Shown one piece after another: positions 1-8,443 of a stretch of 64,000 nucleotides of DNA. The stretch's first letter is position 1. Each line of letters opens with the position of its first letter. The notes beneath the pieces are model-generated. The model did not search any database and was not told the DNA's origin. It saw nothing but the letters and a program-made list of their open reading frames with translations. This stretch comes from JBECKS01 sp964557005. Lineage in GTDB: Bacteria; Pseudomonadota; Gammaproteobacteria; Pseudomonadales; JBECKS01. Location of the stretch: positions 1 through 64,000 of the forward strand of contig CAZKYI010000008.1 of the NCBI GenBank assembly GCA_964557005.1. The letters are read 5' to 3'. The translations under genes and the position numbers were made by a program.

Positions 1-60
1 CTCGAACCCGCGACCCCCGGCGTGACAGGCCGGTATTCTAACCAACTGAACTACCGCTCC
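1..60 (-). tRNA. tRNA-Asp (GTC), 3' part cut by window edge
   Basis: The reverse complement begins GGAGCGGTAGTTCAGTTGG and carries the anticodon loop CTGTCAC (anticodon GTC) and the T-loop GGTTCGAG. This matches gammaproteobacterial tRNA-Asp. The first 60 bases are present; the acceptor 3' strand lies beyond position 1. It lies 25 bp downstream of tRNA-Val on the same strand, so the two are probably co-transcribed. Confidence 0.95.
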
Positions 61-85
61 GCGACTTAAAACAACAAAAAAATAG

Positions 86-161
86 TGGTGGGTGGTGCAG
101 GGTTCGAACCTGCGACCCTCGCCTTGTAAGGGCGATGCTCTCCCAGCTGAGCTAACCACCC
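86..161 (-). tRNA. tRNA-Val (TAC)
   Basis: The 76-base reverse complement starts GGGTGGTTAGCTCAGC and folds as a cloverleaf with anticodon TAC (loop CTTACAA). It has the GGTTCGAACC T-arm and a genome-encoded CCA end at 86-88. It is upstream of tRNA-Asp on the same strand. Confidence 0.97.
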
Positions 162-299
162 AAGCGCGCGCCATTCTACTTATTTGGCCTTTGATGTCAA
201 TGTGGAATTCCCGCCACGGAAAATGTAGCGCCATACTACAAAGTCACCGTGATAGTTTGTTAAGATTTGCGCACTTTTTGAGCATGAGGCGAGCAGACT

Positions 300-2108
300 A
301 TGGACAACATTCAACTCACAGACATCATCAAATCACTGCCCGCATTAATTGCCAAAGCACCACGCGCAAGTCGAGCCTTGCCTGTGCTGAATCGTAATCG
401 TGAATTTTTATCGCTGGGCAAAATCATTGAATACAGCGCTAAAAAGTATGGGCACAAGGATTTTATCTACTTTGAAGATCGAAAAATCAGTTACAAGGAA
501 TTCAACGATTTTTCCAACAAAATAGCTCACTATCTTGCAAAACAAGGCATACATCGTGGTGATGTGGTTGCCCTGTTATTCGACAATCGTCCTGAATTTC
601 TCATGTGTGCTGTAGCGGTTGTCAAACTCGGCGCGATTGCCGCCTTGTTGAACCCCTTTCAACGTGGTCAGGTGCTCCTGCACAGCATTGAACTGGTGAA
701 AAGTCGCGCGATTATTGTGGGAGAAGAGCTGGTCAGGGAATATCAAACTGTGCGTAACAAATGCGCGATTGAAGACAAACACACTTATTTTCTCGCAGAA
801 AATGGTTTGCTTTCGGTATGCAGTAATATTCCTGCGGGTTATCTTGATCTTGCCAAGGAATCCTATTCCTTTCCTGATACTCGACCTGCTGCACTGGCGC
901 ATGTACATCGTCTCGACAGTTGTTTCTACATCTATACCTCTGGCACCACTGGCATGCCGAAAGCTTCCATCACCAATCACGACCGCTGGCTGGCAGCTTA
1001 TGCAGGAATCGGGCACGGTCTGGTGCAATTAAAATCGAAAGACGTGTTTTATTGCGCATTACCTTTTTACCACGCCACCGCCATGCTGGTGTGTTGGGGC
1101 AGCATACTCGCAGGAGGAAGTGCCTTTGTGCTCAAACGTAAATTCAGTGCCAGTGAATTCTGGCACGATGTTTTCAAATACAAGGTGACTGCCTTTGGCT
1201 ATGTCGGAGAACTGTGTCGCTATTTGCTCAATCAGGAAACCAGCCCGCAAGACAGACAACACAAAATTCGTCTGGTACTTGGCAATGGTTTACGCCCTTC
1301 GGTATGGAAAGCATTCAAACAACGCTTCGGCATTCCAAAAGTAATTGAATTTTACGCCGCCAGTGAAGGCAACGTCGGCTTCGTCAATTTATTCAATCTC
1401 GATTGTACGATTGGACTTGGCTCTCATAACCTTGCGGTCGTGAAGTACGATCAGGAAAATGAGAAAGCACTGCGCAACAAACAAGGTTTTATGGAAAAAG
1501 TAACCAAAGGTGAAGCAGGTTTATTACTTGGAGAAATTAACAAACTGACCCCCTTCCCTGGTTACACCGACAAAAACCAAACCCAGAAAGCGATTTTCAG
1601 AAATGTATTTAAAGAAGGTGATCAGTGGTTTAACACGGGCGACATGGTAAAAAATATAGGCTGGCATCATTACCAGTTTGTGGATCGCCTTGGCGATACC
1701 TTTCGCTGGAAAGGTGAAAATGTTTCAACCACTGAACTTGAAAATATCGCTCTGCAATTTGAAGGTATCGAAGATTGCACCGCTTACGGCGTGGAAATTC
1801 CAGACACCAACGGACGCGCAGGCATGCTCTGTATCCATCAGAAATCATGGTTGGATTTGAATGAATTACTGGCGTTTTTCAAGGCTGAACTACCTGCCTA
1901 TGCCATTCCCCGTTTCATACGCTTGAAGGATACTCTGGAAACCACAGGCACTTTCAAACACAAGAAAGCCGAACTTAAAGAACAAGGCTTTCATATTGAC
2001 AAGGTAAGTGATGCGCTTTACGTACTCCTGCCACCCGCAAACGAGCACTATATTCCAATAGATAAAGCAACATACACAGGGATTATGAGTGGCAGTTTTC
2101 GTTTCTGA
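300..2108 (+). CDS. FATP-type (very-)long-chain acyl-CoA synthetase
   Basis: 602-aa adenylate-forming enzyme that would activate fatty acids to acyl-CoA through an acyl-AMP intermediate. The P-loop-like motif SGTTGMPK is at about residues 214-221. FYAASEGN follows in the middle of the protein. The signature RWKGENVSTTEL, at about residues 467-478, is typical of the fatty-acid-transport-protein/very-long-chain synthetase branch rather than of classical FadD. Length is normal for that branch. The ATG follows a GAGG-like stretch. It stands alone on the plus strand after the tRNAs; the acyl-CoA dehydrogenase gene lies a little downstream on the other strand. The chain-length preference cannot be read from sequence. 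Confidence 0.9.
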   Translation: MDNIQLTDIIKSLPALIAKAPRASRALPVLNRNREFLSLGKIIEYSAKKYGHKDFIYFEDRKISYKEFNDFSNKIAHYLAKQGIHRGDVVALLFDNRPEFLMCAVAVVKLGAIAALLNPFQRGQVLLHSIELVKSRAIIVGEELVREYQTVRNKCAIEDKHTYFLAENGLLSVCSNIPAGYLDLAKESYSFPDTRPAALAHVHRLDSCFYIYTSGTTGMPKASITNHDRWLAAYAGIGHGLVQLKSKDVFYCALPFYHATAMLVCWGSILAGGSAFVLKRKFSASEFWHDVFKYKVTAFGYVGELCRYLLNQETSPQDRQHKIRLVLGNGLRPSVWKAFKQRFGIPKVIEFYAASEGNVGFVNLFNLDCTIGLGSHNLAVVKYDQENEKALRNKQGFMEKVTKGEAGLLLGEINKLTPFPGYTDKNQTQKAIFRNVFKEGDQWFNTGDMVKNIGWHHYQFVDRLGDTFRWKGENVSTTELENIALQFEGIEDCTAYGVEIPDTNGRAGMLCIHQKSWLDLNELLAFFKAELPAYAIPRFIRLKDTLETTGTFKHKKAELKEQGFHIDKVSDALYVLLPPANEHYIPIDKATYTGIMSGSFRF

Positions 2109-2126
2109 TAACAGATGATGCAGTTG

Positions 2127-2486
2127 CTATAGAAAAGTATTGAGGAATTTCAATAACACCGTTTTGTGCTCAACCGTGAGTTTTCCCAGTTTCTCTTTCA
2201 GAGCCTGATTGACTATCCATTGCGTTTCGGGTGTTGCACTTGAATCGAGATGCTTTACTTCTGGCATTTTTAATACCGTCGGCACCGAAGGATAGAACGA
2301 CAAACTATGTTCCAGCCGCGCATTGATTTCCTTGTTCATACTTCGCCTGCTGAGATTGGCGACTCTGTGAATGTCCGCACGCATTTTTTCAGAAAGGCGC
2401 AGCACAAATTTATGCTTCAGGTCTTCATTAAAATCGATGTCTGTACTAGCGGCATAGCGGTTGTCGAACTGAGAAATTCCACTCAT
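2127..2486 (-). CDS. Arc-type ribbon-helix-helix DNA-binding protein
   Basis: 119 aa. Residues about 25-62 read as a ribbon-helix-helix domain: a beta strand KFVLRLSEKM, then a helix, a turn with NLSRRSMNKEI, and a second helix ARLEHSL. This is the pattern of Arc (strand, then RSxNxEI helix). The remaining ~55 residues form an unrecognised C-terminal domain containing TPETQWIVNQALKEKLG. A strong Shine-Dalgarno (AAAAGGAGCC) precedes the ATG. Two overlapping palindromes lie just upstream (2506-2529), which suggests autoregulation. No toxin or partner gene is adjacent, so it may act as a stand-alone repressor. Confidence 0.8.
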   Translation of the reverse strand: MSGISQFDNRYAASTDIDFNEDLKHKFVLRLSEKMRADIHRVANLSRRSMNKEINARLEHSLSFYPSVPTVLKMPEVKHLDSSATPETQWIVNQALKEKLGKLTVEHKTVLLKFLNTFL

Positions 2487-2505
2487 ATAAGGCTCCTTTT
2501 AAAAA

Positions 2506-2529
2506 ATCCAGCATAATCTGGATATATGC
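2506..2529. promoter_or_regulatory. Candidate operator of the RHH regulator
   Basis: Two interleaved inverted repeats: ATCCAG-N6-CTGGAT (2506-2523) and GCATA-N9-TATGC (2511-2529). They sit directly upstream of the Shine-Dalgarno of the RHH gene that starts at 2486. RHH repressors usually bind such short tandem palindromes. Binding by this protein is inference. Confidence 0.45.
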
Positions 2530-2625
2530 TCCCTGTATAACAAGCACTTACATTTGAAATTTTATGGGAAATTTTTCAATGAAATGCGTAGCAGAATAAT
2601 ATCAGCAGTCAGGCTATTTACACAA

Positions 2626-3774
2626 TCACGCTTTGCCCAGAAACGAACGGGAAATCACTTCCTTCATGATTTCAGAAGTACCGCCATAAATTCTTTGTAC
2701 GCGCGCATCTGCCAGATAACGGGAAATGGGATACTCTTCCATATAACCATAACCACCAAATAGTTGCAGACACTCATCAACGGTTTTCCACTGCATTTCG
2801 GTGCTGGCAAGCTTGGCCAAAGAACCTTGTGTGGCATCGAGTTCATGGTTTTGAAGTTTTTCGATACACTGATTCAAATAGGCTCTGGTTAATTCGATTT
2901 GGGTTTTAACTTCCGCCAATTTAAAACGGGTATTCTGGAAACTCGCAATCGTTTTTCCAAACGCTCGTCTTTCCAGTACATAGTCGACGGTGCGATCAAA
3001 AGCACCCAGTGCAGACCCCAAACCACACATCGCAATCGACAGCCGCTCACGAGGCAGCTCATTCATCAGGATAAAAAAGCCCTCACCTTCCTTGCCCAGA
3101 ATGGCCGATTCAGGCACACGCACATCTTCAAAAAATAATTCCGAGGTATCCGAGCAATGCATGCCCAGCTTGTCGAGATTACGACCACGCTTGAAACCTG
3201 GCAGAGAAGTATCCACCAGAAATAGAGTAATCCCCCGTGCACCAGCGGCACTGTCGGTCTTGGCAACCACAATCACCACATTGGCATGTTGGCCGTTGGA
3301 GATAAACGTTTTGGAACCATTGATGATGAAATCACTGCCATCTCTTTTTGCAGTGGTGCGAATACCCTGCAAATCACTCCCTGCACCTGGTTCAGTCATG
3401 GCAATAGCACCCACTGCCTGCCCTGAGACCATCTTTGGAATCCACTGATTTTTTTGCGCCTCGGTGCCGTTGTTCAGAATGTAGGGCGCGATGATGTCGG
3501 AATGCACCGAGCAGTTACTGGAAAGTCCGCCAAACCCTGCATAGGCAAGTTCTTCATGCACCAGACCGGAAAAAGCATAAGGAACACCTGCACCGCCATA
3601 CTGCTCAGGCATATCCACACACAGAAAACCGGCTTCACCCAATTTTTCCCAGGCTGTGCGAGGAATAATGCCCGCTTTTTCCCAAGCCAGATAATGTGGT
3701 TCCACTTCCGCCTTCAAAAACTGGCGAATACTTTCGCGGAACATGTTGAGTTCTTGTTGCAAATCGCTGCTCAT
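2626..3774 (-). CDS. Acyl-CoA dehydrogenase (LCAD-like)
   Basis: 382-aa FAD flavoprotein of the acyl-CoA dehydrogenase family; it introduces the alpha,beta double bond in beta-oxidation-type pathways. The FAD/substrate motif AMTEPGAGSDL is at about 125-135 and KTFISNG at about 155-161. The C-terminal FGGYGYMEEYP and DARVQRIYGGTSEI are conserved. At the position of the MCAD-type catalytic Glu (YEGT) this protein has Gly (YGGT). An ELPRERL motif puts Glu at about 243, the alternative base position known in long-chain and isovaleryl-CoA dehydrogenases. It is monocistronic, and substrate length is inferred only from that resemblance. Confidence 0.9.
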   Translation of the reverse strand: MSSDLQQELNMFRESIRQFLKAEVEPHYLAWEKAGIIPRTAWEKLGEAGFLCVDMPEQYGGAGVPYAFSGLVHEELAYAGFGGLSSNCSVHSDIIAPYILNNGTEAQKNQWIPKMVSGQAVGAIAMTEPGAGSDLQGIRTTAKRDGSDFIINGSKTFISNGQHANVVIVVAKTDSAAGARGITLFLVDTSLPGFKRGRNLDKLGMHCSDTSELFFEDVRVPESAILGKEGEGFFILMNELPRERLSIAMCGLGSALGAFDRTVDYVLERRAFGKTIASFQNTRFKLAEVKTQIELTRAYLNQCIEKLQNHELDATQGSLAKLASTEMQWKTVDECLQLFGGYGYMEEYPISRYLADARVQRIYGGTSEIMKEVISRSFLGKA

Positions 3775-3840
3775 GTCTACTCCAAACAGGTGAGTGTGAA
3801 AAGGCAGCGATTATAGTCGCATACAAAAAGCTATTCCAAG

Positions 3841-4719
3841 TTATGCCGCAGCTACGCTACCTGCCTGTTGCTGATACAAGTGTTCGGCATGTTTGGCTAG
3901 CTTTTCAACATCGGCAATCAAATGACGATTGTCATTTTGCCAGGGGTGAAAACCCGGGGTGAGGTATTTGAACATTTCAGGTGCAATCTTGCGCAAGGCA
4001 CCTGGCTTGCCCCACAGATAATTCACACAAGTCAGCCAGCCTGAAAGGTTAAACAATTTGCCTGAGCTGTGTACCAGGCTGATGTGATAAGCAGCGACCA
4101 AAGTCCAGAAAATAACTTGCACGCCGACAAATGCACCCACGCGTACACCGTAGTTAAGCGCATTCTCTTCCGTCACCTCATTCCATACATCAAAGGCGAC
4201 ACCCTTGTGCTCGATTTCTTCCATCGCATGCCAGTTCCACACGTTTCGGTAATTCTCGTCAGAATCTGCCATTAACTCAGGGTTTTCCAACAACACTTCA
4301 CCCAAACTGGCTGTGACGTGCTCAAGCGCCATGGTAATGGCCAACTGCAAGCGTTTGGGTGCATGTTTTTTCAACTGCTCCAAACCCTGCTCGATTTGAT
4401 CCATATATTTTTGAACCGGAAAACCGGCATCAATCAGAGCCTGGTTGTACACCAGATGCTCACGCGTGTGCATGGCTTCCTGACCGATGAATTCCTTAAC
4501 ATCTTTCTTGAGCTGCTCGTTGGTAATCTGGTCTCGATAGTTGCGAATGCTGTCAATGAAGAATCTTTCACCTGCGGGAAAGAAAATGGACAAGGCATTC
4601 ATAAACTGGGTTTGCTGCACACCTGCGCCGTTCCATTTGTCCACACCCTTCGATGCCAGCTTGAACTGGATATTTCTTCTTAACGGTTCAACCTTGTTTG
4701 CGAATGTTACTTTAGTCAT
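3841..4719 (-). CDS. Ferritin-like metal-dependent hydrolase (PF10118-type)
   Basis: 292 aa from the ATG at 4719, chosen because CAGGAG lies 8 bases upstream; a start at 4740 would lack this. It resembles the 'predicted metal-dependent hydrolase' family. It shows repeated Glu/His helix motifs expected to bind a metal pair: FPAGERFF, EFIGQEAMH, ALEHVTAS and WHAMEEIEHKGVAFDVW. A hydrophobic helix (VGAFVGVQVIFWTLVAAYHI) lies near residue 200. The biochemical reaction of the family is not established to my knowledge. It is separated from the upstream monooxygenase gene by an AT-rich spacer with a long inverted repeat. Confidence 0.8.
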   Translation of the reverse strand: MTKVTFANKVEPLRRNIQFKLASKGVDKWNGAGVQQTQFMNALSIFFPAGERFFIDSIRNYRDQITNEQLKKDVKEFIGQEAMHTREHLVYNQALIDAGFPVQKYMDQIEQGLEQLKKHAPKRLQLAITMALEHVTASLGEVLLENPELMADSDENYRNVWNWHAMEEIEHKGVAFDVWNEVTEENALNYGVRVGAFVGVQVIFWTLVAAYHISLVHSSGKLFNLSGWLTCVNYLWGKPGALRKIAPEMFKYLTPGFHPWQNDNRHLIADVEKLAKHAEHLYQQQAGSVAAA

Positions 4720-4837
4720 AACGTGCTCCTGTGAATACACTGTTGGCTGATTGCAAAATTATTGTAGTACACTAATTTTTCAGCGCGCAACAGTTTTTTA
4801 GCAAATAAAAACAATAGGTTATAAGAGGAATACACTT

Positions 4838-4884
4838 GTCCTTAATTGAATAAATAAATGTTGTAATACAATTCAATTAAGGAC
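4838..4884. repeat. 14-bp perfect inverted repeat
   Basis: GTCCTTAATTGAAT (4838-4851) is repeated inverted at 4871-4884, with a 19-base AT-rich spacer. It lies between the stop of the FAD monooxygenase gene and the start of the hydrolase gene, both minus strand. It has no T tract on either side, so a simple intrinsic terminator is not obvious; an operator or mRNA stem is equally possible. Confidence 0.6.
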
Positions 4885-4907
4885 GGAAGTTCTGCAAAAG
4901 TGGCTTT

Positions 4908-6113
4908 TCAGGCCAACTCAATGGTATTGGCGTTATAGGAAGGCAGAAAAGATTCATTAAATGGGGCAACCAGATGAAAGCCCAAAAACGCCAAATGCAA
5001 GGCCGCTGTGTTGGGTATGTGATACATACGCCCCAAACGCTTCGCATCGCGTTGCACCCGTTTGCATCGGGCTACACGATTGCGCTGAAAACATTGCAGA
5101 GCCTCCGCCAAATCACTTTCAGCATCAAAACAGCGCTGCAATATGCGGGCATCTTCAATCGCCATCGCAGCTCCCGAAGCCATAAACGGCAGCGCAGCAT
5201 GTGCAGCATCGCCCAGCAAGGCCACCCGCTTTGAAACCCACTGATCCTGCACAGGGTGGTCATACAAGGCCCAACGAAAACAGGCATCTTTATCGATGTT
5301 CTCTATCACTTGCTGCACCATCGGATGCCAGCCTTGATAATCGCGTTGCAATTCTTCCCAAGGCGCTTTGGCCTCCCAGGATTCATGCAGCCAGTATTTG
5401 TTTTCTGCCACACCCACAAAATTGAGCAGTTGTTTGGAACGCAGGTAGTACATCACCACATGCTTGCGCTCACCCATAAAATTATTCACACAGGTATCCA
5501 TGAACTGGTCGGGAAGCTTGCTGGTATCAATCGTCGCCCTCCACGCCACATTCCCCGTAAATCTTGCTTGCGCTTCTTGCCCCAGGCGCAGAAAAAGCTG
5601 ACGGCGAATCACCGAACGCACACCATCACACGCCAACAGACAATCGGCTTCCATCTTGCTCATCACCTTGATAGCGGTGTCTTCAACATCTAGCACAACT
5701 TTGCTTGCATATTCCTCGAACGCGCGCACGCGCATACCCGTTTGCAAACGAATGTTCGCCTGTTTTTTACAGGCATCAAGCAGCACACCCAGCAAATCAG
5801 CACGGTGCACATTGAGATAAGGCACTTGCCAGCGCTGCTGATATTTCTCACCCAGAGTCGAACGATATAACACCCTGCCCGACTGGAAAGAACGAAAGGC
5901 AACATGGGAAGGCGCAACTGATACCCGCTCCAGTGCTTCACGCAAACCAAGATGCTCCATAATCCGTAACACATTCGCACCGCACTGCAAACCTGCACCA
6001 ATTTCACTGAATTGATCAGCCTGTTCGAGCACTTCAATGTCATGCCCTGAATGACTCAGACACAAGGCAGCACTCAAACCTGCAATCCCACCACCCGCAA
6101 CAACGATTCTCAC
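4908..6113 (-). CDS. FAD-dependent aromatic-type monooxygenase
   Basis: 401-aa class A flavoprotein monooxygenase of the PHBH/salicylate-hydroxylase fold. The GXGXXG-type motif VAGGGIAGLSAAL is at the N-terminus. The DG motif (ACDGVRSVIR) lies in the middle, and the GD motif VALLGDAAHAALPFMASG is followed by AMAIEDA near residue 300. The start is GTG at 6113 because the Rossmann motif begins immediately. Typical members hydroxylate aromatic or related rings with NAD(P)H and O2. The substrate is unknown, and no ring-cleavage genes are nearby. A 3-hydroxybenzoate- or salicylate-hydroxylase label would be over-specific. Confidence 0.88.
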   Translation of the reverse strand: MRIVVAGGGIAGLSAALCLSHSGHDIEVLEQADQFSEIGAGLQCGANVLRIMEHLGLREALERVSVAPSHVAFRSFQSGRVLYRSTLGEKYQQRWQVPYLNVHRADLLGVLLDACKKQANIRLQTGMRVRAFEEYASKVVLDVEDTAIKVMSKMEADCLLACDGVRSVIRRQLFLRLGQEAQARFTGNVAWRATIDTSKLPDQFMDTCVNNFMGERKHVVMYYLRSKQLLNFVGVAENKYWLHESWEAKAPWEELQRDYQGWHPMVQQVIENIDKDACFRWALYDHPVQDQWVSKRVALLGDAAHAALPFMASGAAMAIEDARILQRCFDAESDLAEALQCFQRNRVARCKRVQRDAKRLGRMYHIPNTAALHLAFLGFHLVAPFNESFLPSYNANTIELA

Positions 6114-6217
6114 AGTTTCACCCTGTATTTCGCTTTTAAACCTGAGCAGCTAACATACACCGAATTTTTAATCATGAACAATCTCCACTCATAAAAATAA
6201 TTTTTTTCAGGCAACTC

Positions 6218-6865
6218 ATGGATACCAAAGAATTTGAAAAACTTCGACGCGAATATATGCAGCAAGGTTTGAATGAACACCATCTTGCAGCCACACCGAT
6301 TGAACAATTTGGCGCATGGTTTAACGATGCACGCAAACAACATCTCGATATGCCCAATGCCATGACGCTGGCAACCGTCTCACCCGCAGGCACACCCGAA
6401 GCGCGGACAGTATTGCTGAAATCTTTTGACGAAACAGGTTTTGTTTTTTTCACCAATTACGACAGTGCGAAAGCGCGTGCGATTGAACATCAACCACGAG
6501 TCGCCCTGCTTTTTTTCTGGTCTTTGTTTGACAGGCAAATCCGTATTGAAGGCAGCATTCAAAAACTCGATGAACAGGCATCACAAGCGTATTTCGATAC
6601 ACGCCCGCTGGATAGCCAGATTTCTGCGATTATTTCTCATCAAAGCGAGCGTGTTGAAAGCCGAGAATTTTTGCAAACTGCTTTTCAACAAAAAAAGCAA
6701 AAAATCGAACAAGGCGAAGCATTGGAAAAGCCTGCCAACTGGGGCGGCTATCACATTACACCCGATTATTTTGAATTCTGGCAAGGGCGTGAAAACCGTT
6801 TGCATGACAGGCTGGTGTACAAAAAAAATAATAGCCGTTGGGATATTTACCGACTTGCGCCCTGA
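6218..6865 (+). CDS. pdxH: Pyridoxamine 5'-phosphate oxidase
   Basis: 215 aa, the usual length. FMN enzyme that oxidises pyridoxamine or pyridoxine 5'-phosphate to pyridoxal 5'-phosphate. Conserved stretches include the N-terminal YMQQGLNE, AMTLATVSPAGTPEARTVLLK (FMN binding), VALLFFWSLFDRQIRIEG, the segment SRPLDS-like TRPLDSQISA, and the C-terminal WGGYHITPDYFEFWQGRENRLHDR with the active-site Arg/His. It stands alone on the plus strand. pdxB of the de novo vitamin B6 pathway is also in this window, at 48-49 kb. Confidence 0.97.
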   Translation: MDTKEFEKLRREYMQQGLNEHHLAATPIEQFGAWFNDARKQHLDMPNAMTLATVSPAGTPEARTVLLKSFDETGFVFFTNYDSAKARAIEHQPRVALLFFWSLFDRQIRIEGSIQKLDEQASQAYFDTRPLDSQISAIISHQSERVESREFLQTAFQQKKQKIEQGEALEKPANWGGYHITPDYFEFWQGRENRLHDRLVYKKNNSRWDIYRLAP

Positions 6866-6866
6866 T

Positions 6867-7535
6867 TCACTCTTCCATAATCAACAAACTCAACAGAAAC
6901 GATTCAAACAGTTGAAGCTCCTCCACTTCCATATGGCCAATAATTTTATCAATCGCAGGTGGCACCGCTTTTTCAATGGTTTTGGCGGTTAAATCCACCA
7001 GCTTGCGTGAAATCATGCCCAGCCTGACCAGTGATAGCGGCTTTAACAAAAACAATTCCAGCGTTTGATCAACAACCGTCTCTAACAATTCTACCAGCAG
7101 GGTTTTGCAAGCCTTTATTTCCTTGTTTCTCAAATGCGCCATGCAAGCATATATTTTTTGCTCTGACGCATCGTCCAGTTGAAAGCCCAAAAAATACTCA
7201 CCCTCATGCTCAATTTCACATTCCTTGAAATGGTTCACCAAAGGTTTAAGTTCAGCATTGTCCAGTTTTGAAATTACATTACTGATCAATACATGAAGTG
7301 CTTTTTGCACCACACTGCTCACTTGATGCACAATTTTTTCCGCCCAAGGTTTCATGGGAACCTGATCGATTAAGTCATCGACCAGAATGCTGAACATATA
7401 ATCAATCAGTAACTGTGTGGTTTTAACCGTTTTATGTGCCTGCGAAGGCGACTTTTTATCCTGAAGTTTTTCAACAATCTCATTACTCAATTTCAGATAT
7501 TCATCGGTCAACGGAAGTGCAACATGCGTGGTCAT
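6867..7535 (-). CDS. Unrecognised ~222-aa protein, paralogue A
   Basis: 222 aa, soluble and predicted mostly helical; no family recognised. It is clearly homologous along its whole length to the protein at 24537-25208. Shared landmarks are an N-terminal MTT, MKPxAxKIV near residue 61, KLDNxEL and PLV near 90-98, Ex EGxxYLxF near 110, and a C-terminal PAIxKIxxHMExxELQ. It is the last gene of mmsA-mmsB on the minus strand, 12 bases after mmsB, so probably co-transcribed. Context hints at an accessory to a dehydrogenase pathway, which is inference. Confidence 0.75.
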   Translation of the reverse strand: MTTHVALPLTDEYLKLSNEIVEKLQDKKSPSQAHKTVKTTQLLIDYMFSILVDDLIDQVPMKPWAEKIVHQVSSVVQKALHVLISNVISKLDNAELKPLVNHFKECEIEHEGEYFLGFQLDDASEQKIYACMAHLRNKEIKACKTLLVELLETVVDQTLELFLLKPLSLVRLGMISRKLVDLTAKTIEKAVPPAIDKIIGHMEVEELQLFESFLLSLLIMEE

Positions 7536-7547
7536 GGTTTTACCTGT

Positions 7548-8429
7548 TTATTTAAATTGTTTTTGAATACTCGAAAAATCCAGCTTGCCGTATCCAGCAT
7601 CGCCATGCTGTTGATACAGGGCTTTGGCCAACTCGCCCATCGGGGTCAGCGATTCACTTGCTCCCGCAGTTTGCATCGCCAAACCCAAATCCTTGTTCAT
7701 TAAATCAACCATAAATCCACCCTGATAGTCTCTGGAAGCGGGAACATTCTCCATCACACCTGGAAACGGATTATAAAGTTCCAGCGACCAGTTTCGACCA
7801 GAACTTTTTAACATGATTTCCGAAAGCACTTTGGCATCCAGCCCGTTATTCACACCCAGTTGCAGCGCCTCAGCCGTGCCAATCATATGTATCGCCAGCA
7901 ACATATTGTTACAAATTTTTGCAACTTGCCCAGAACCCGCAGTACCCGCATGAAAAATATTGGCACCCATCTGTGACAGTATCGGCCTTGCCCTTTCAAC
8001 ATCATGTTTTTCACCGCCACAGATAAACGTCAAACTCCCTGCAGCGGCACCTGCGGTACCCCCCGATACTGGCGCATCAATCATGGCAATATGTTTTTCG
8101 CGCGCTCGCAATGCAACCGCACGCGCATTTTCAGGCGCAATCGTCGAGCAATCGATTACCAGCGTGCGTGTATCAATGTAATCAAGCAGCTTGCTTTCAT
8201 GTAAATACAAATCTTCCACAATTTTTCCGGAAGGCAACATCGAAATCACATACTCAACATCGCTCACAGCCTGCCGAGCGGTTTCAACGGCTTGCGAATT
8301 ATTTTTCGCCAAGGCTTGTGCCACCGCATGATTCACGTCAAAAATATTCAGTGTGTGGCCAGCTTTGATTAAATTATTCGCCATCGGTGCGCCCATATTG
8401 CCTACACCCAGAAACGCTATCTTTGCCAT
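7548..8429 (-). CDS. mmsB: 3-hydroxyisobutyrate dehydrogenase
   Basis: 293-aa NAD-dependent beta-hydroxyacid dehydrogenase of valine degradation; it converts 3-hydroxyisobutyrate to methylmalonate semialdehyde. The Rossmann motif FLGVGNMGAPMA is at residues 6-17. The substrate motif DAPVSGGTAGAAAGSL is near 120-135, and GSGQVAKICNNM carries the catalytic Lys. AGGAGG precedes the ATG. It lies directly downstream of mmsA, whose product uses the semialdehyde made here. The pairing of the two genes makes the hydroxyisobutyrate assignment stronger than for related tartronate-semialdehyde reductases. Confidence 0.95.
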   Translation of the reverse strand: MAKIAFLGVGNMGAPMANNLIKAGHTLNIFDVNHAVAQALAKNNSQAVETARQAVSDVEYVISMLPSGKIVEDLYLHESKLLDYIDTRTLVIDCSTIAPENARAVALRAREKHIAMIDAPVSGGTAGAAAGSLTFICGGEKHDVERARPILSQMGANIFHAGTAGSGQVAKICNNMLLAIHMIGTAEALQLGVNNGLDAKVLSEIMLKSSGRNWSLELYNPFPGVMENVPASRDYQGGFMVDLMNKDLGLAMQTAGASESLTPMGELAKALYQQHGDAGYGKLDFSSIQKQFK

Positions 8430-8443
8430 CTGTCAGCCTCCTG

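Noticed and set aside
92..397. Plus-strand open frame over the tRNA-Val gene
   Set aside because: It runs antisense through the tRNA and into the acyl-CoA synthetase gene, with no SD and no recognisable protein pattern.
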